Source: Hyphomicrobiaceae bacterium (GTDB lineage: Bacteria > Pseudomonadota > Alphaproteobacteria > Rhizobiales > Devosiaceae). From it: 64,000 nt of DNA. Both the position numbers and the translations under genes were made by a program. Under the pieces are notes generated by a model, which had not been told where the DNA came from, did not search any database, and was given only the letters and a program-made list of their open reading frames with translations. The DNA lies in the NCBI GenBank assembly GCA_020638095.1, contig JACKJF010000005.1:62001-126000 (forward strand), read 5' to 3'. This document shows, one piece after another, positions 53,222 to 63,901 of this stretch. The stretch's first letter is position 1. Every line of letters begins with the position of its first letter.

Positions 53222-54562
53222 TTGGTTCTGGGGAACACGTCTTTGCAATCACTTCTGCTGCCCAAACGCCGCGACGTTCTGAAACTGGGGCTCGCGGGCC
53301 TCGCTGGTGCTGCCATGATTTCACCAGCCAGCGCTCTTGTGCGCATCGTCGTGTCGGGCGCCGAATTCACGCCGCTGCCCGTGGCGATTCCGGACTTTCA
53401 ATCGAGCGATCCCGCTTTCGGCCGGCAGGTGACGGACATTATCCGCGCCAATCTCAGGCGGTCTGGCCTGTTTGCGCCGGTCGATCCGGCGGCAATGCCG
53501 CAGCAGGTGGGCGACGTGAATGCGACACCGCAGTTTGCTTCATGGGCGGCGACGGGTGCCTTGGCGCTGGTCATGGGCCAGGTGGAACAGGGCGGACAGA
53601 TCCAGTCGTCCGTGCGCGTTTGGGACACTGCGGCGCAGGCGCAGGTTGTCGGCCAGTCCTATTCGACAGACCCCAATAGCTGGCGGCGCATCGCCCATAT
53701 CGTTTCCGACGCGATCTATACGGCGCTGACCGGCGAGGGCGGTTACTTCGATACCCGTATCGTCTACGTGGCTGAAAGCGGCCCAAGGGCCAACCGGACC
53801 AAGCGGCTGGCGGTGATGGACTATGACGGCGCCAACGCGCAGTACCTGACAGAGGGGCGGTCGCTGGTTTTGACGCCGCGCTTCTCGCCCAACCAGCAAC
53901 TTCTGGCCTATATCAACTTCGAGGATGGCAAGGCGCAGGTCTATCTGCTCGACCTCGCTTCGGGCCGGCAGCAGCGGCTGGGCAATTTCGGCCCGCTAAC
54001 CTTTTCCCCACGTTTTTCGCCGGATGGGCGGGCCATCGTTTTCTCGATCGAGAACCAGGGCACGACCAACCTCTATTCCGTTCCGCTAGGCGGCAACCGG
54101 CCCTCGCAGCTGACCTCGGGCGCGGCGATCGACACGTCGGCGAGTTTTTCGCCGGACGGGCAATATCTGGCCTTCGAATCCGATCGCGGCGGCACCCAGC
54201 AGATCTACATCATGGGTGCGGGAGGCGGCGGTGCGCAGCGGATTTCCTATGGCGAAGGGACCTATTCGACGCCGGTCTGGGCGCCGACGGGCGACCTCAT
54301 CGCCTTCACGCGCCAGTCGGGCGGCCAGTTCCAGATCGGCACAATGAAACCGGACGGGTCGGGCGAACGCATTCTGGTGTCGAGCTTTCATGCCGAGGGC
54401 CCGACCTGGGCGCCGAACGGCCGGGTGATCATGTATTTCTCGGATCCGGGCGGGAACGACGGGCCGCGGCTCAACACGGTCGATATCTGGGGGCGCAATC
54501 CGCTGCAGGTCCCGACCGAGACCTTTGCTTCGGACCCGGCATGGTCGCCGCTGCTCAGTTGA
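53222..54562 (+). CDS. tolB: Tol-Pal system translocation protein TolB
   Basis: A 446-residue periplasmic protein: a leader and signal (residues about 15-40, ending SPASA), an N-terminal domain that contacts TolA, and a C-terminal six-blade beta-propeller of WD40/PD40 repeats ([42 protein letters not shown]) that binds Pal. Start is a TTG at 53222 with AAGAGG 8 bases upstream; no ATG is suitable. Confidence 0.93.
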   Translation: MVLGNTSLQSLLLPKRRDVLKLGLAGLAGAAMISPASALVRIVVSGAEFTPLPVAIPDFQSSDPAFGRQVTDIIRANLRRSGLFAPVDPAAMPQQVGDVNATPQFASWAATGALALVMGQVEQGGQIQSSVRVWDTAAQAQVVGQSYSTDPNSWRRIAHIVSDAIYTALTGEGGYFDTRIVYVAESGPRANRTKRLAVMDYDGANAQYLTEGRSLVLTPRFSPNQQLLAYINFEDGKAQVYLLDLASGRQQRLGNFGPLTFSPRFSPDGRAIVFSIENQGTTNLYSVPLGGNRPSQLTSGAAIDTSASFSPDGQYLAFESDRGGTQQIYIMGAGGGGAQRISYGEGTYSTPVWAPTGDLIAFTRQSGGQFQIGTMKPDGSGERILVSSFHAEGPTWAPNGRVIMYFSDPGGNDGPRLNTVDIWGRNPLQVPTETFASDPAWSPLLS

Positions 54563-54689
54563 GCCCGGAAGGGTTACAATTTGGCCGCAATTGGCGGTCA
54601 ATTCATCGATCATTAAGCGTGCTTGAGAACCGCTATTTAAGGTTGATCAAGCTATAAGGACCGGGACGGTTTCCTCAGGAGTTTGCGGC

Positions 54690-55163
54690 ATGAGTGTCAT
54701 GACCCGTACGTATGTCTATTTCAAAGCGCTGATCGCGGTTCTGCTGGTCGTGGGACTTGCCGCGTGTGCGCGCACGCCGGGTGACGGCACAGGCGGCGCG
54801 GCAACGCCGGGCAGCCAGCAGGAATTTCTGGTGACGGTCGGGGATCGGGTGTTCTTCGACACCGATTCTTCGGTCCTGTCGCCGCAGGCCATCGACACGC
54901 TCAACAAGCAGGCCGCATGGCTCACCCGCTACACTCAGTATCGGGTAATGATCGAGGGCCATGCCGACGAGCGCGGCACCCGCGAATACAATATCGCGCT
55001 TGGTGCCCGCCGCGCCGCTGCCGTGGTCAACTATCTCGTTTCCAAGGGCGTTGCGGCCAACCGCATCGACTCCCGTTCGTTCGGCAAGGAACGGCCGGTC
55101 GCCATCTGTAACGACATATCGTGCTGGTCGCAGAACCGTCGTGCGGTGACCGTGCTGCAGTAA
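54690..55163 (+). CDS. pal: Peptidoglycan-associated lipoprotein Pal
   Basis: A 157-residue outer-membrane lipoprotein. The signal peptide ends in the lipobox LAAC (Cys26). The C-terminal OmpA domain begins at about residue 50 (TVGDRVFFDTDSSVL) and carries EGHADERGTREYNIALGARRA (peptidoglycan-binding core YNIALGARRAAAV). CAGGAG precedes the ATG by 7 bases. A strong terminator follows. Confidence 0.95.
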   Translation: MSVMTRTYVYFKALIAVLLVVGLAACARTPGDGTGGAATPGSQQEFLVTVGDRVFFDTDSSVLSPQAIDTLNKQAAWLTRYTQYRVMIEGHADERGTREYNIALGARRAAAVVNYLVSKGVAANRIDSRSFGKERPVAICNDISCWSQNRRAVTVLQ

Positions 55164-55193
55164 TTTAGTCTTCAGAGTTCTGGAGGCACTGGG

Positions 55194-55228
55194 CGCCGGG
55201 GTCAGCGTATCGACCCCGGCGTTTCTTT
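55194..55228 (+). terminator. Intrinsic terminator after pal
   Basis: A perfect 10-bp stem CGCCGGGGTC with complement, 8-base loop, then TTTCTTT. Confidence 0.9.
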
Positions 55229-55350
55229 GCGCCCACGCGCGACCGGCGCAAATCCATCCACACAAGAAATTGACAAGATCGGCCGCTAGAGGCGAGGTGA
55301 ACGGGTGCAACCGGCCGGGCCCCGCCTGGCCCCAATCAAGGGAGAAAGAC

Positions 55351-56514
55351 GTGCCTCAGATTTTCCAGGGCAAAGTCCGACGGCTTGGCCTTTTTGCCGC
55401 GGTGCTTCTGGCAAGTGTGGCCATGCCGGCACTTGTCGATGCGGAAGGCAACGCGGACCTTTCAAGCCGCCTGTCCATTCTCGAACAGCAGACGCTGACG
55501 CTGACCAACGGGCTTAAGGGCCTCTCCGGCGGCGTCATCGGGCAGGGTCCGGTCGTTACCGATCAGGGGGTGCTGGTGGCGCAGGCGTCGCGAGATCTTG
55601 CGGCGCTCAATCTTCGCGTGCAGCAACTCGAGGAGCAGATGCGCACCCTGACCGGTCAGGTCGAAGGCGTGCAGTTCCAGATGACCCAGGTCTATGAGCA
55701 GATCGAGCGGATGAACGAAGACAATGATTTCCGGTTCAAGCAGCTGGAGGATGCGCTGGGAAAAACTGATGCGGTGACTCAATCCGGCGGCGCGATGCCG
55801 TCCGGGGAGTCGCCGCAGACCCAATCAACTGACCAATCCAGTGCCACGAACCTTGGCGGACCCGCGCCTCAACAGCCGGAACAGCCCACGGCACAAGACA
55901 CTGGCGGCGCCATCGACCTTGGCGGGGGTGACGGGCTTGGGGATTCGCAGGATCCCCTGCTCGGCACCATCGATCAGCCGATGGATGGTGATCTTGAAAC
56001 CGCGCCGCTTGGCGGCCAGCCTCTGGTCCTGACCCTGCCCGACAATGCCGGCATTACCTTCAACGGCGGCACGCTTGGACAGGGGCAGGCTCTGCAGCTC
56101 GATTTCGATCCGGGAAAGCTTGTGACCGACGGTGATGCCGATGCGCAATTCCAGGCCGGGTTCGACGCGGTGCAGCAGGGCGACTACGACTTCGCCATCG
56201 CGCAGTTCCAACAGTTCGTGCAACTGTTCCCGAACGATCAGCGCGCGCCCGATGCGAGCAACTGGCTCGGCGAGAGCCTTCTGCAAAAGGGCGCCTATGA
56301 GCAGGCGGCGGAAGTCTTTTTCGACGGTTATCAGAAATACCAGTCGAGTACGCGGGCACCCGACCTATTGCTGAAACTCGGTGTCGCCCTCAATGGCGCG
56401 GGCGAACATGACACGGCCTGCCGGACGTTTTCGGAAGTGCTCAAGCGCTATCCGAACATGGGCAACGCATTTTCCGACCGGGTGACCCAGGAAATGGCGC
56501 AGGCGCAGTGCTGA
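55351..56514 (+). CDS. cpoB: Tol-Pal system coordinator CpoB (YbgF)
   Basis: A 387-residue periplasmic protein: signal (residues about 12-34), an N-terminal coiled coil (LSILEQQTLTL through VQQLEEQMRTLTGQVEGVQ), a Pro/Gln/Gly-rich linker about 120 residues long, and C-terminal TPR repeats (YDFAIAQFQQFVQLFPND, ASNWLGESLLQKGAYEQAAE). It coordinates Tol with cell-wall synthesis. GTG start at 55351 with AAGGGAG upstream. It overlaps tilS by 7 bases. Confidence 0.9.
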   Translation: MPQIFQGKVRRLGLFAAVLLASVAMPALVDAEGNADLSSRLSILEQQTLTLTNGLKGLSGGVIGQGPVVTDQGVLVAQASRDLAALNLRVQQLEEQMRTLTGQVEGVQFQMTQVYEQIERMNEDNDFRFKQLEDALGKTDAVTQSGGAMPSGESPQTQSTDQSSATNLGGPAPQQPEQPTAQDTGGAIDLGGGDGLGDSQDPLLGTIDQPMDGDLETAPLGGQPLVLTLPDNAGITFNGGTLGQGQALQLDFDPGKLVTDGDADAQFQAGFDAVQQGDYDFAIAQFQQFVQLFPNDQRAPDASNWLGESLLQKGAYEQAAEVFFDGYQKYQSSTRAPDLLLKLGVALNGAGEHDTACRTFSEVLKRYPNMGNAFSDRVTQEMAQAQC

Positions 56515-57788
56515 GCAAAAACGATGTCGTTGCGCTTCGGCTGAACCTGGACGACATTTTCGCAGGATTTGATCGATATTCGAAGATTGGACTGGCGGTT
56601 TCGGGCGGAGCGGACAGCCTCGCTCTGCTCATGCTGGCCGAACATTGGACACGCGGGCGGCGTTCAAGATTGGTGGTCTTTTCAGTCGATCACGGGTTGC
56701 GGCCCGAGAGTGCCGGGGAGGTCGAGCAGGTTGGGGAAATCGCCAAAAGGTGCAATCTCGACTTCGTGCCCCTGAAATGGACCGGTGAAAAGCCGGCGAA
56801 AGGCGTCCAAGCCAAGGCGCGTGCCGCGCGATATCAGCTGATTGGCCAGGCGATGAAGGAACGCGGCGCCGAGATTCTTCTTACCGGGCATCATTCCGGC
56901 GATCAGGCCGAGACAATTCTGATGCGGCTTGCGCACAAGAGCGGTCTTGGCGGGTTGGCCGGGATGCCCAAAATGACCCGCCTTTTCGACGTGGTCGTGG
57001 GCCGGCCGCTTCTGGGTTTCAGCAAAGAGCGGCTGGAACTGATCGTGAAACGGGCAGGATTGCGGCCAGTCATCGACCCCAGCAATTTCGACGAGAAGTT
57101 CGAGCGACCCCGCTGGCGCAGCATTATGCCCGAGCTCAGAATGCGCAACCTCGATGAGGAATCCCTGAGGCTCTTCGGGCAGCGGATGCGGCGCGCGGAT
57201 CAGGCGCTCGCCACGTTGACGGAAGCGGCGGATCGAAAACTTCGCAGGATTGATCCTTTTGGAATTGGCGCAATCAAACGGGCCGGTTTTGATGACCTTC
57301 CCGAAGAATTGCGCCTGCGCGTTCTGTTCCGGGCGATCGCGGATTGCGGCGGAGAGACTGATCAGCCGGACCTGAACCAGATCGAAGACCTCACACTGCG
57401 TCTTGCACAGGACGTCTTTCGGGGCACTTCGCTCGGCGGCTGCTGGGTCGAAAGAACTCAAAGCGAAATCAGTCTGGTTCGCGAATGCGGACGTGGTTTG
57501 CCGCGAGCACAGTCATTGGAAGCTGGTCAAGCAACGATCTGGGATGGTCGTTTCCGTTTCGAAAACCGGTCCGCGAGCAAACGCATGAAAATTGCGCCCC
57601 TCGATGGCATGAAGCGAAGCGAGCTTGAAGCGTTCGTGGGCGCGCCCGTGCGGCACAATATGGCGCGGTTGCGGTCGGCACCGGCCGTCCGCGACGATGC
57701 TGGAACCTTGCTTGGCGTGGGCACATTGTCGCACGATCCGTCACTTTTTGTGGAACCGACGGTAAATTGGACTTATTCTCAGGAATAG
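56508..57788 (+). CDS. tilS: tRNA(Ile)-lysidine synthetase
   Basis: Adds lysine to C34 of the CAU-anticodon tRNA-Ile, using ATP. 426 residues; the PP-loop SGGADS is at 32-37. LTGHHSGDQAETILMRLAHKSG (central HHSGDQAETILMR) continues the catalytic domain; the C-terminal part binds tRNA. Start is GTG at 56508 inside the end of cpoB. Confidence 0.92.
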   Translation: MLSKNDVVALRLNLDDIFAGFDRYSKIGLAVSGGADSLALLMLAEHWTRGRRSRLVVFSVDHGLRPESAGEVEQVGEIAKRCNLDFVPLKWTGEKPAKGVQAKARAARYQLIGQAMKERGAEILLTGHHSGDQAETILMRLAHKSGLGGLAGMPKMTRLFDVVVGRPLLGFSKERLELIVKRAGLRPVIDPSNFDEKFERPRWRSIMPELRMRNLDEESLRLFGQRMRRADQALATLTEAADRKLRRIDPFGIGAIKRAGFDDLPEELRLRVLFRAIADCGGETDQPDLNQIEDLTLRLAQDVFRGTSLGGCWVERTQSEISLVRECGRGLPRAQSLEAGQATIWDGRFRFENRSASKRMKIAPLDGMKRSELEAFVGAPVRHNMARLRSAPAVRDDAGTLLGVGTLSHDPSLFVEPTVNWTYSQE

Positions 57789-57852
57789 TTCGGGTGCTTC
57801 GGGTTCGCCCGGTGCGGCGCGACTGACCGCTTAACGCTAGGGTCAAGCTGGA

Positions 57853-57881
57853 CTTGTACGGATGGTGGTGTGCTCCTACAT
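57853..57881 (+). promoter_or_regulatory. Candidate heat-shock (RpoH) promoter for ftsH
   Basis: CTTG, 18 bases, CCTACAT: matches the alphaproteobacterial sigma-32 pattern CTTG-N17/18-CYTATNT at all but one fixed base. It lies about 65 bases before the ftsH start. FtsH is a heat-shock gene in many bacteria. Confidence 0.4.
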
Positions 57882-57907
57882 GGGGAGCAATAAAGGCCAC
57901 CGGACAC

Positions 57908-57929
57908 GGCGGGCTTTGTGGTGCCCGCC
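57908..57929 (+). other. Hairpin in the ftsH leader
   Basis: A 7-bp GC stem GGCGGGC with complement and an 8-base loop, ending 16 bases upstream of the ftsH ATG, so it would lie just before the ribosome site in the mRNA. Confidence 0.45.
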
Positions 57930-57945
57930 CCAACAGGAAATCGAG

Positions 57946-59877
57946 ATGAACGCCAACTTCCGCAATCTCCTCATCTTCGCTGTGATGGTTTTCACGCTGA
58001 TGGGGCTGTTTCAGGTGTTTCAGAATACGACGCGCAATGTGTCGAGCAGCGAATTGTCCTATTCGCAGTTCGTCGAAGACGTCGATCAGGGCAATGTGCG
58101 CAGCGTGACCATCACCGACAGCCACGTTTCCGGCATCACGACGACCGGCGGACGCTTCGAGACCGTGGTACCGCCCAATACCGACATCGTCAGCCGGCTC
58201 GAGGGCAAGGGCGTCGACATTCGCGCCGCGGATGCCGAATCGAGCCCGTTCTGGTCGATCCTTCTGAGCTCCTGGCTGCCTTTCCTGGTGATCATCGGGG
58301 TCTGGTTCTTCTTCATCCGGCAGATGCAGGGTGGCGGACGCGGCGGCGCGATGGGCTTCGGCAAGTCGCGGGCGCGGCTTCTGACCGAGGCACAGGGCAA
58401 GGTGACGTTCGAGGACGTTGCCGGTGTCGATGAAGCAAAGCAGGACCTCGAAGAGATCGTCGAATTCCTGAAAGATCCAGGCAAGTTTCAGCGCCTTGGC
58501 GGACGCATTCCGCGCGGCGTGCTGCTGGTCGGTCCTCCGGGCACCGGCAAGACGCTGCTGGCGCGCTCGGTGGCGGGCGAGGCCTCGGTACCGTTCTTCA
58601 CGATTTCTGGTTCCGACTTCGTTGAAATGTTCGTCGGCGTCGGCGCATCGCGCGTCCGTGACATGTTCGAGCAGGCCAAGAAGAATGCGCCCTGCATCAT
58701 CTTCATCGACGAAATCGATGCGGTTGGCCGGCATCGCGGCGCGGGCCTTGGCGGTGGCAATGACGAGCGCGAACAGACGCTCAACCAGCTGCTCGTCGAG
58801 ATGGACGGGTTCGAGGCCAACGAGGGCATCATCCTGATCGCAGCGACCAACCGGCCCGACGTGCTCGATCCGGCACTGCTGCGCCCGGGCCGTTTCGACC
58901 GGCAGGTGGTGGTGGCCAACCCCGACGTTTCCGGCCGCGAAAAGATTTTGAAGGTCCACGTGCGCAAGGTGCCTTTGGCGCCCGACGTCAACCTCAAGGT
59001 GCTGGCGCGCGGCACGCCCGGGTTCTCTGGCGCGGATTTGATGAACCTCGTCAACGAGGCGGCACTTCTGGCGGCGCGGCGCAACAAGCGCTTCGTCACC
59101 ATGAACGAGTTCGAGGACGCCAAAGACAAGCTGATGATGGGCGCCGAGCGCCGGACGCTCGCGATTTCCGAAGAGGAAAAGAAGCTGACCGCCTATCACG
59201 AGGCCGGCCATGCGCTGCTCGCCCTCAAGATGCAGGGGTCCGACCCGATCCACAAGGCGACGATCGTGCCACGCGGACGGGCGCTCGGCATGGTCATGCG
59301 CCTGCCGGAAAAGGATCAGGTGTCGCTGACCCGGCAGAAATGCCACGCCGACCTTGCGGTCGCCATGGGCGGGCGTGTGGCCGAAGAAGAGATTTTCGGG
59401 CACGAAAAGGTAACGTCGGGCGCCTCGGCCGACATCAAGATGGCGACAAGTCTGGCCAAGGCCATGGCCATGCAGTTCGGCATGTCCGACAAGCTCGGCC
59501 CGCTGCTTTACGGCGATGCGCAGGAAGAGGTGTTCCTTGGGCGCAGCATGGGCCAGGTGGGCGCAACGATGTCGGACGAGACCCAGCAGCTGGTCGATGC
59601 CGAAATCAAGCGCTTTGTCGAAGAAGGCTATGAAACGGCGCAGCGGGTGATTCGCGAGAACATGGACGAGCTTCACCTGATCGCCAATGCGCTCATCGAG
59701 TTCGAGACGCTTTCGGGCGACGAGATCCGTGACCTGATGAACGGCAAGCCGCCGGTGCGCGACACGGGCGACGATATGGACAAGCCGAAGGGCACCGGCG
59801 TGCCTGTGGCCGGCAAGCAGACCCGCAAGCCACCCGAGGCCGGGACCGACGGCATGGAGCCGCAACCGGAAGGCTGA
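57946..59877 (+). CDS. ftsH: ATP-dependent zinc metalloprotease FtsH
   Basis: Membrane-bound AAA+ protease that removes damaged membrane proteins and short-lived regulators. 643 residues: transmembrane helices at about 7-25 and 104-123, AAA domain with Walker A GPPGTGKT near residue 200 and Walker [27 protein letters not shown], and protease domain with the zinc site [12 protein letters not shown] near residue 418. The C-terminal tail from about 600 is polar and variable. Strong terminator after it. Confidence 0.97.
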   Translation: MNANFRNLLIFAVMVFTLMGLFQVFQNTTRNVSSSELSYSQFVEDVDQGNVRSVTITDSHVSGITTTGGRFETVVPPNTDIVSRLEGKGVDIRAADAESSPFWSILLSSWLPFLVIIGVWFFFIRQMQGGGRGGAMGFGKSRARLLTEAQGKVTFEDVAGVDEAKQDLEEIVEFLKDPGKFQRLGGRIPRGVLLVGPPGTGKTLLARSVAGEASVPFFTISGSDFVEMFVGVGASRVRDMFEQAKKNAPCIIFIDEIDAVGRHRGAGLGGGNDEREQTLNQLLVEMDGFEANEGIILIAATNRPDVLDPALLRPGRFDRQVVVANPDVSGREKILKVHVRKVPLAPDVNLKVLARGTPGFSGADLMNLVNEAALLAARRNKRFVTMNEFEDAKDKLMMGAERRTLAISEEEKKLTAYHEAGHALLALKMQGSDPIHKATIVPRGRALGMVMRLPEKDQVSLTRQKCHADLAVAMGGRVAEEEIFGHEKVTSGASADIKMATSLAKAMAMQFGMSDKLGPLLYGDAQEEVFLGRSMGQVGATMSDETQQLVDAEIKRFVEEGYETAQRVIRENMDELHLIANALIEFETLSGDEIRDLMNGKPPVRDTGDDMDKPKGTGVPVAGKQTRKPPEAGTDGMEPQPEG

Positions 59878-59897
59878 TCTCTGCTGCAGCAATTCGA

Positions 59898-59925
59898 AAA
59901 GCCGCTCTTCGGGGCGGCTTTTTTT
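59898..59925 (+). terminator. Intrinsic terminator after ftsH
   Basis: Seven-base-pair stem AAGCCGC with complement, 8-base loop, followed by a run of T. Confidence 0.9.
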
Positions 59926-59989
59926 GTGTTTGGTGTTCCCGCTCCCCAATGGGATGATTGCATGAAGGCTGTTTCAAGGGAGGTTCCGA

Positions 59990-60475
59990 ATGTCCAGTCT
60001 GACCGGCCGCTGTGCGTGCGGCGGCATCCGCTACGAACTCGCGTCAGAGCCGATGTTTACCCATTGCTGCCACTGTCTCGATTGCCAGCGGCAGACCGGC
60101 AGCGCCTTCGTCATCAACGGGCTGATCGAGACCGACCGCATCCGGCTGACGGTGGGTGAGGTCATTGAAACGTCGTTTCCGACGGAAAGCGGGAAGCCGC
60201 ACCTCGTCTATCGCTGTGGGGACTGTCTGACCGTTCTCTGGAGCGATTATGGTGCGCGCGGATATCTGAGTTTCCTGCGCGCCGGCACGCTCGACGACCC
60301 ATCGCAAATCCGACCGGACGTCCATATCTTCACCCGGACGAAGCTGCCGTGGGTTCAGCTGCCGCCGGATGTTCCGGCATTCGAGGTCTTTTACGACATG
60401 AAGTCGCTCTGGCCCGAAGCGGCACTCGACCGGCGCAGGACCGCATCGGCGGCGGCGAAAAGCAGCCGCACCTAG
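59990..60475 (+). CDS. GFA family zinc protein, second copy
   Basis: A 161-residue member of the glutathione-dependent formaldehyde-activating family: CACGGIRYEL, HCCHCLDCQRQTGSAFV and YRCGDCLTVLW carry all zinc ligands. GGGAGG precedes the ATG. It differs clearly from the GFA gene at 42722. Its placement between ftsH and glmM, which are adjacent in many relatives, suggests later insertion. Confidence 0.85.
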   Translation: MSSLTGRCACGGIRYELASEPMFTHCCHCLDCQRQTGSAFVINGLIETDRIRLTVGEVIETSFPTESGKPHLVYRCGDCLTVLWSDYGARGYLSFLRAGTLDDPSQIRPDVHIFTRTKLPWVQLPPDVPAFEVFYDMKSLWPEAALDRRRTASAAAKSSRT

Positions 60476-60537
60476 CCGGACGGACGATTTGCGCTGGCCA
60501 ATTTCAGGTGGCCGCAGCGCCAACAAATCGCTATGAC

Positions 60538-61416
60538 GTGCCGGACCAATCTGAACGGACGAAAACCTTGGCGCGCAAGATCGATACCCAGAACGAAAGC
60601 CTCGACGCCTACGTCTATATGGCGAAGACCTTTGCCGACACGCCCTGGCTCCACTACGGGATGTGGGAGCCGGGCGAGCGCGTTTCGGTGCCCAACATGC
60701 GGATGGCGCAGGAGCGCTATGTCGACCTTCTGCTCTCGTTCTTTCCGCCCGCGCCCAAGACCGTGCTCGACGTCGGCGGGGGTACCGGCGAGATGGCGAA
60801 ACTCCTGACCTCGAAGGGCTACGAGGTCGACATGATCACCCCAAGCCGGGTGCAGGCCGAGGACGGCGAGACCAAGCTCCCTGCCGGTCGAGTGCACCAT
60901 TGCACGTTTGAAAATTTTGAGACGGACCGCAAATTCGACGTGGTGCTCTTTTCCGAGAGCTTTCAATATATTCCGCTCGGCCAGTCGCTGCCAAAGGCGA
61001 AGGCGTTGCTGGCGCAAGGCGGCGTGATCATTGTCGCCGACTGCTTTCGGGGCCAGTCCTACAACGGCGAACTGGCGCCTGGCAGCGGGCACAAGATCAC
61101 CGCGTTTTTCGACATGCTGCCAAAGCTTGGCCTGGCCGTGGCGCGGGACGAGGACGTCACCGCCAAGGTTGCACCGACGATGGAGATCGACCAGCAATTC
61201 TATCGCGGGTTCGTTTCGCCTCTCGTCACTCAGATCAGCGGCACGTTGAGGCGCACACGCCCAATTCTCCACTGGCTCGCCGGAACCGGATACAAGCTCT
61301 TCACCTCGAAGGATGCGCGCGACCGCATGCAGATGCGGCTCAAGGCGGACTATCGCTCGCCGGACAATTTCCGCAAGGCCAACACCTACCGTTTCCTCGC
61401 TCTTCGCGGCGAATAG
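60538..61416 (+). CDS. Class I SAM-dependent methyltransferase
   Basis: About 292 residues. The SAM-binding motif I is VLDVGGGTGEMAKLL near residue 80, preceded by HYGMWEPGERVSVPNM; motif II-like VVLFSESFQYIPLG follows, and ALLAQGGVIIVADCF is motif III. A C-terminal helical region ends YRFLALRG. The start is uncertain: GTG at 60538 or TTG at 60568, with no good ribosome site. The substrate is unknown. It may share a transcript with the GFA gene 62 bp upstream. Confidence 0.82.
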   Translation: MPDQSERTKTLARKIDTQNESLDAYVYMAKTFADTPWLHYGMWEPGERVSVPNMRMAQERYVDLLLSFFPPAPKTVLDVGGGTGEMAKLLTSKGYEVDMITPSRVQAEDGETKLPAGRVHHCTFENFETDRKFDVVLFSESFQYIPLGQSLPKAKALLAQGGVIIVADCFRGQSYNGELAPGSGHKITAFFDMLPKLGLAVARDEDVTAKVAPTMEIDQQFYRGFVSPLVTQISGTLRRTRPILHWLAGTGYKLFTSKDARDRMQMRLKADYRSPDNFRKANTYRFLALRGE

Positions 61417-61530
61417 GCTTTGAGCTTGCGTTAAGGGTGATCGGGCTTCGCCTTCGCTTTGCCATCATCATTGCGGTAAATTGTCTGCGTTTGATTTGAA
61501 TCGCGACTAATTTCGCGCGCGGGGCGGGAC

Positions 61531-62874
61531 ATGGCACGGCATTATTTCGGTACCGATGGCATTCGGGGGCTGGTCAACGGCGAGAAGCTGACGCCGGATC
61601 TGGCGCTCAAGGTCGGCATGGCAACGGGACTGGCGTTCAAGCACGGCGATCACCGTCACCGTGTCGTCATCGGCAAGGACACGCGGCGCTCGGGCTACAT
61701 GATCGAGAACGCGCTGACGGCTGGGTTCACGGCCGTCGGCATGGACGTCTTCCTGATGGGGCCGATGCCGACCCCGGCGGTCGCCATGCTGACGCGCTCG
61801 ATGCGCGCCGATCTCGGGGTGATGATTTCCGCTTCACACAATCTCTTCGACGATAACGGCATCAAGCTCTTCAAGTCGGACGGCAACAAGCTTTCCGACA
61901 AGGTCGAACAGGACATCGAAGATCTGATCAATTCTGACCTTCATCCCCGGCTAGCGGTCGGGCGCGATATCGGGCGTGCCAAGCGCATCGAAGAGGCGCG
62001 CACCCGCTACATCGAATATGCGAAACGCACGCTGCCGCGGAACACCGATTTTACCGGCCTCAGGGTGGTGATCGACTGCGCCAACGGCGCCGCCTACAAA
62101 GTTGCGCCGGAGGCGCTTTGGGAACTTGGCGCAGAGGTCGTGCCGATCGGGGTCAGCCCGGACGGGTTCAATATCAACGACAAATGCGGTTCGACCGCGC
62201 CTGAAGCCCTGTCGCACAAGGTCCGGGAAGTCAGGGCCGACATCGGCATTGCGCTCGATGGCGATGCGGATCGTGTGATCATCGTCGACGAGAAGGGCGA
62301 AATCGTCGACGGTGACCAGCTGATGGCGGTGATCGCTGAAAGCTGGCACGCGCGCGGACTTCTGACCGGCGGCGGTATCGCCGCGACGGTCATGTCCAAC
62401 ATGGGGCTCGAGAGTTTCCTCGCGGGTCTTGGGCTCAACATGGACCGGACCCAGGTCGGCGACCGTTACGTGCTCGAAAGCATGCGGGCCAACGGATTCA
62501 ATGTTGGTGGCGAGCAGTCCGGCCACATCATTCTCAGCGATTTCACCACGACGGGCGACGGACTGGTGGCGGCGCTGCAACTCATGCTCGTGGTGCAGGC
62601 CGAGGGCAAACCCGTTTCCGAGGTCTGCCGCAAGTTCGAGCGGGTGCCGCAGCTCATGCAATCGGTCAAGTTCAAAGGGTCCGATCCGCTTGGCGATACT
62701 CTGGTCAGGCAGGTCATCCGTGAATCCGAGGAACGGCTCGGCGCCAAGGGCCGGCTATTGATCCGCAAGTCGGGAACCGAGCCGGTGATCCGGGTGATGG
62801 GGCAGGGCGAGGATGAATCGCTGATCGCCGCCGTCGTCCGCGATATTGCGAGCGCCATCCGCAAGGTCGCCTGA
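61531..62874 (+). CDS. glmM: Phosphoglucosamine mutase
   Basis: Converts glucosamine 6-phosphate to glucosamine 1-phosphate for peptidoglycan and LPS precursors. 447 residues: [16 protein letters not shown] at the start, phospho-serine Ser102 in [13 protein letters not shown], the Mg loop [14 protein letters not shown] and the C-terminal [12 protein letters not shown]. It normally follows ftsH; two genes intervene here. Confidence 0.97.
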   Translation: MARHYFGTDGIRGLVNGEKLTPDLALKVGMATGLAFKHGDHRHRVVIGKDTRRSGYMIENALTAGFTAVGMDVFLMGPMPTPAVAMLTRSMRADLGVMISASHNLFDDNGIKLFKSDGNKLSDKVEQDIEDLINSDLHPRLAVGRDIGRAKRIEEARTRYIEYAKRTLPRNTDFTGLRVVIDCANGAAYKVAPEALWELGAEVVPIGVSPDGFNINDKCGSTAPEALSHKVREVRADIGIALDGDADRVIIVDEKGEIVDGDQLMAVIAESWHARGLLTGGGIAATVMSNMGLESFLAGLGLNMDRTQVGDRYVLESMRANGFNVGGEQSGHIILSDFTTTGDGLVAALQLMLVVQAEGKPVSEVCRKFERVPQLMQSVKFKGSDPLGDTLVRQVIRESEERLGAKGRLLIRKSGTEPVIRVMGQGEDESLIAAVVRDIASAIRKVA

Positions 62875-63076
62875 CCCGCTTCACTCGACGGTCAACTCCC
62901 AAATTCGAGCCAACCAATGGACTGCCGCTCCGGGCGGCGGGCGTTGCGTTGCTTAACAAAGCCTGAAGCGGCCGTTTCCAAAAAATTAGGGTTAAGCGGT
63001 TAGGTTAATTGCGATTGAAGGTGTCCGGGGGACGCCGGACGTTGACCAGATTCGCGACCAGAAAGGAACTTGTACC

Positions 63077-63778
63077 ATGCGTAAACTGACCGCACTGACG
63101 CTTGCGGCGTTTGCCAGCGTAGCGATGTCGCCCGCATTCGCTGCTGACCTCACGCCCTACCCACCCGTTTATGTTCCCGACATTCCGCCGGTCGATTACG
63201 GCCTTGGCGGCTCGTTCTACCTGCGCGGTTCGATCGGCGGCGATATCTGGACTGCCGTCAATGGTCAGTATTGCGCCTGCGTCGCGACGTTCAATGCACC
63301 GGGCTACGGTCTCGATGGTGGTGTCGGTGTCGGCTATGAAACCGGTGACGGGCTGCGCGCGGACATCACGCTCGATTATCTCCATATCAACGGTCTGACG
63401 GCAACGACTGGCAACACGGTCAATCTGCGCTCGGGCCTGGTGATGGCCAACGCCTACTATGACTTCATGCTCGACGGCGGAGCTTCCGTCGGTGGCGGCT
63501 GGGGCGCCTATGTCGGTGCGGGTCTTGGCGCGGCCAAGAACTACTCGGAAGTCTATACCGGTGGCGGCGTGCTGCAGGCCTGGGGCACCTCGCTCGAGGC
63601 GGCTGGCGCGGTCATGGCTGGTGTCACCTACGACATGGGCAACATGGTCGCCGATGTCGGCTATCGTGGCATCTACATGAACAAGGTGATGAACCAGCCG
63701 GCCAACATCGCCAATGCCTACGTCATCAACAACAACTGGATCAACGAGATCCGCGGCACGCTGCGCTATCGCTTCTAG
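63077..63778 (+). CDS. Outer-membrane beta-barrel protein (Omp25/RopB-like)
   Basis: A 233-residue protein with a signal peptide (residues 1-23, ending AFAAD), then an 8-strand-type barrel: aromatic-alternating strands such as GSFYLRGSIGGDIW and AYVGAGLGAAKNY, and a terminal strand ending RYRF with the C-terminal Phe required for barrel assembly. Two cysteines (CAC) near residue 66 are unusual. Function is likely structural. AGGAAC precedes the ATG. Confidence 0.88.
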   Translation: MRKLTALTLAAFASVAMSPAFAADLTPYPPVYVPDIPPVDYGLGGSFYLRGSIGGDIWTAVNGQYCACVATFNAPGYGLDGGVGVGYETGDGLRADITLDYLHINGLTATTGNTVNLRSGLVMANAYYDFMLDGGASVGGGWGAYVGAGLGAAKNYSEVYTGGGVLQAWGTSLEAAGAVMAGVTYDMGNMVADVGYRGIYMNKVMNQPANIANAYVINNNWINEIRGTLRYRF

Positions 63779-63804
63779 CAGCGTTTCGACAAGCATTTCT
63801 GGTC

Positions 63805-63834
63805 AGGGCGGCGCCTTTACGCGCCGCCCTTTTG
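63805..63834 (+). terminator. Intrinsic terminator after the barrel-protein gene
   Basis: A perfect 10-bp stem AGGGCGGCGC with complement, 6-base loop, then TTTTG. Confidence 0.9.
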
Positions 63835-63901
63835 TTTGATTGCGTTGAACGCCTCTGCTGAGGCAATCTGGGTGTTCGGGCGAACGGCTGGAGGCCGGGA
63901 C

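Noticed and set aside
62980..63030. TTAA-rich stretch before the outer-membrane barrel gene as a CtrA box.
   Set aside because: The TTAA spacing is nine bases, not seven, so the match is not canonical.
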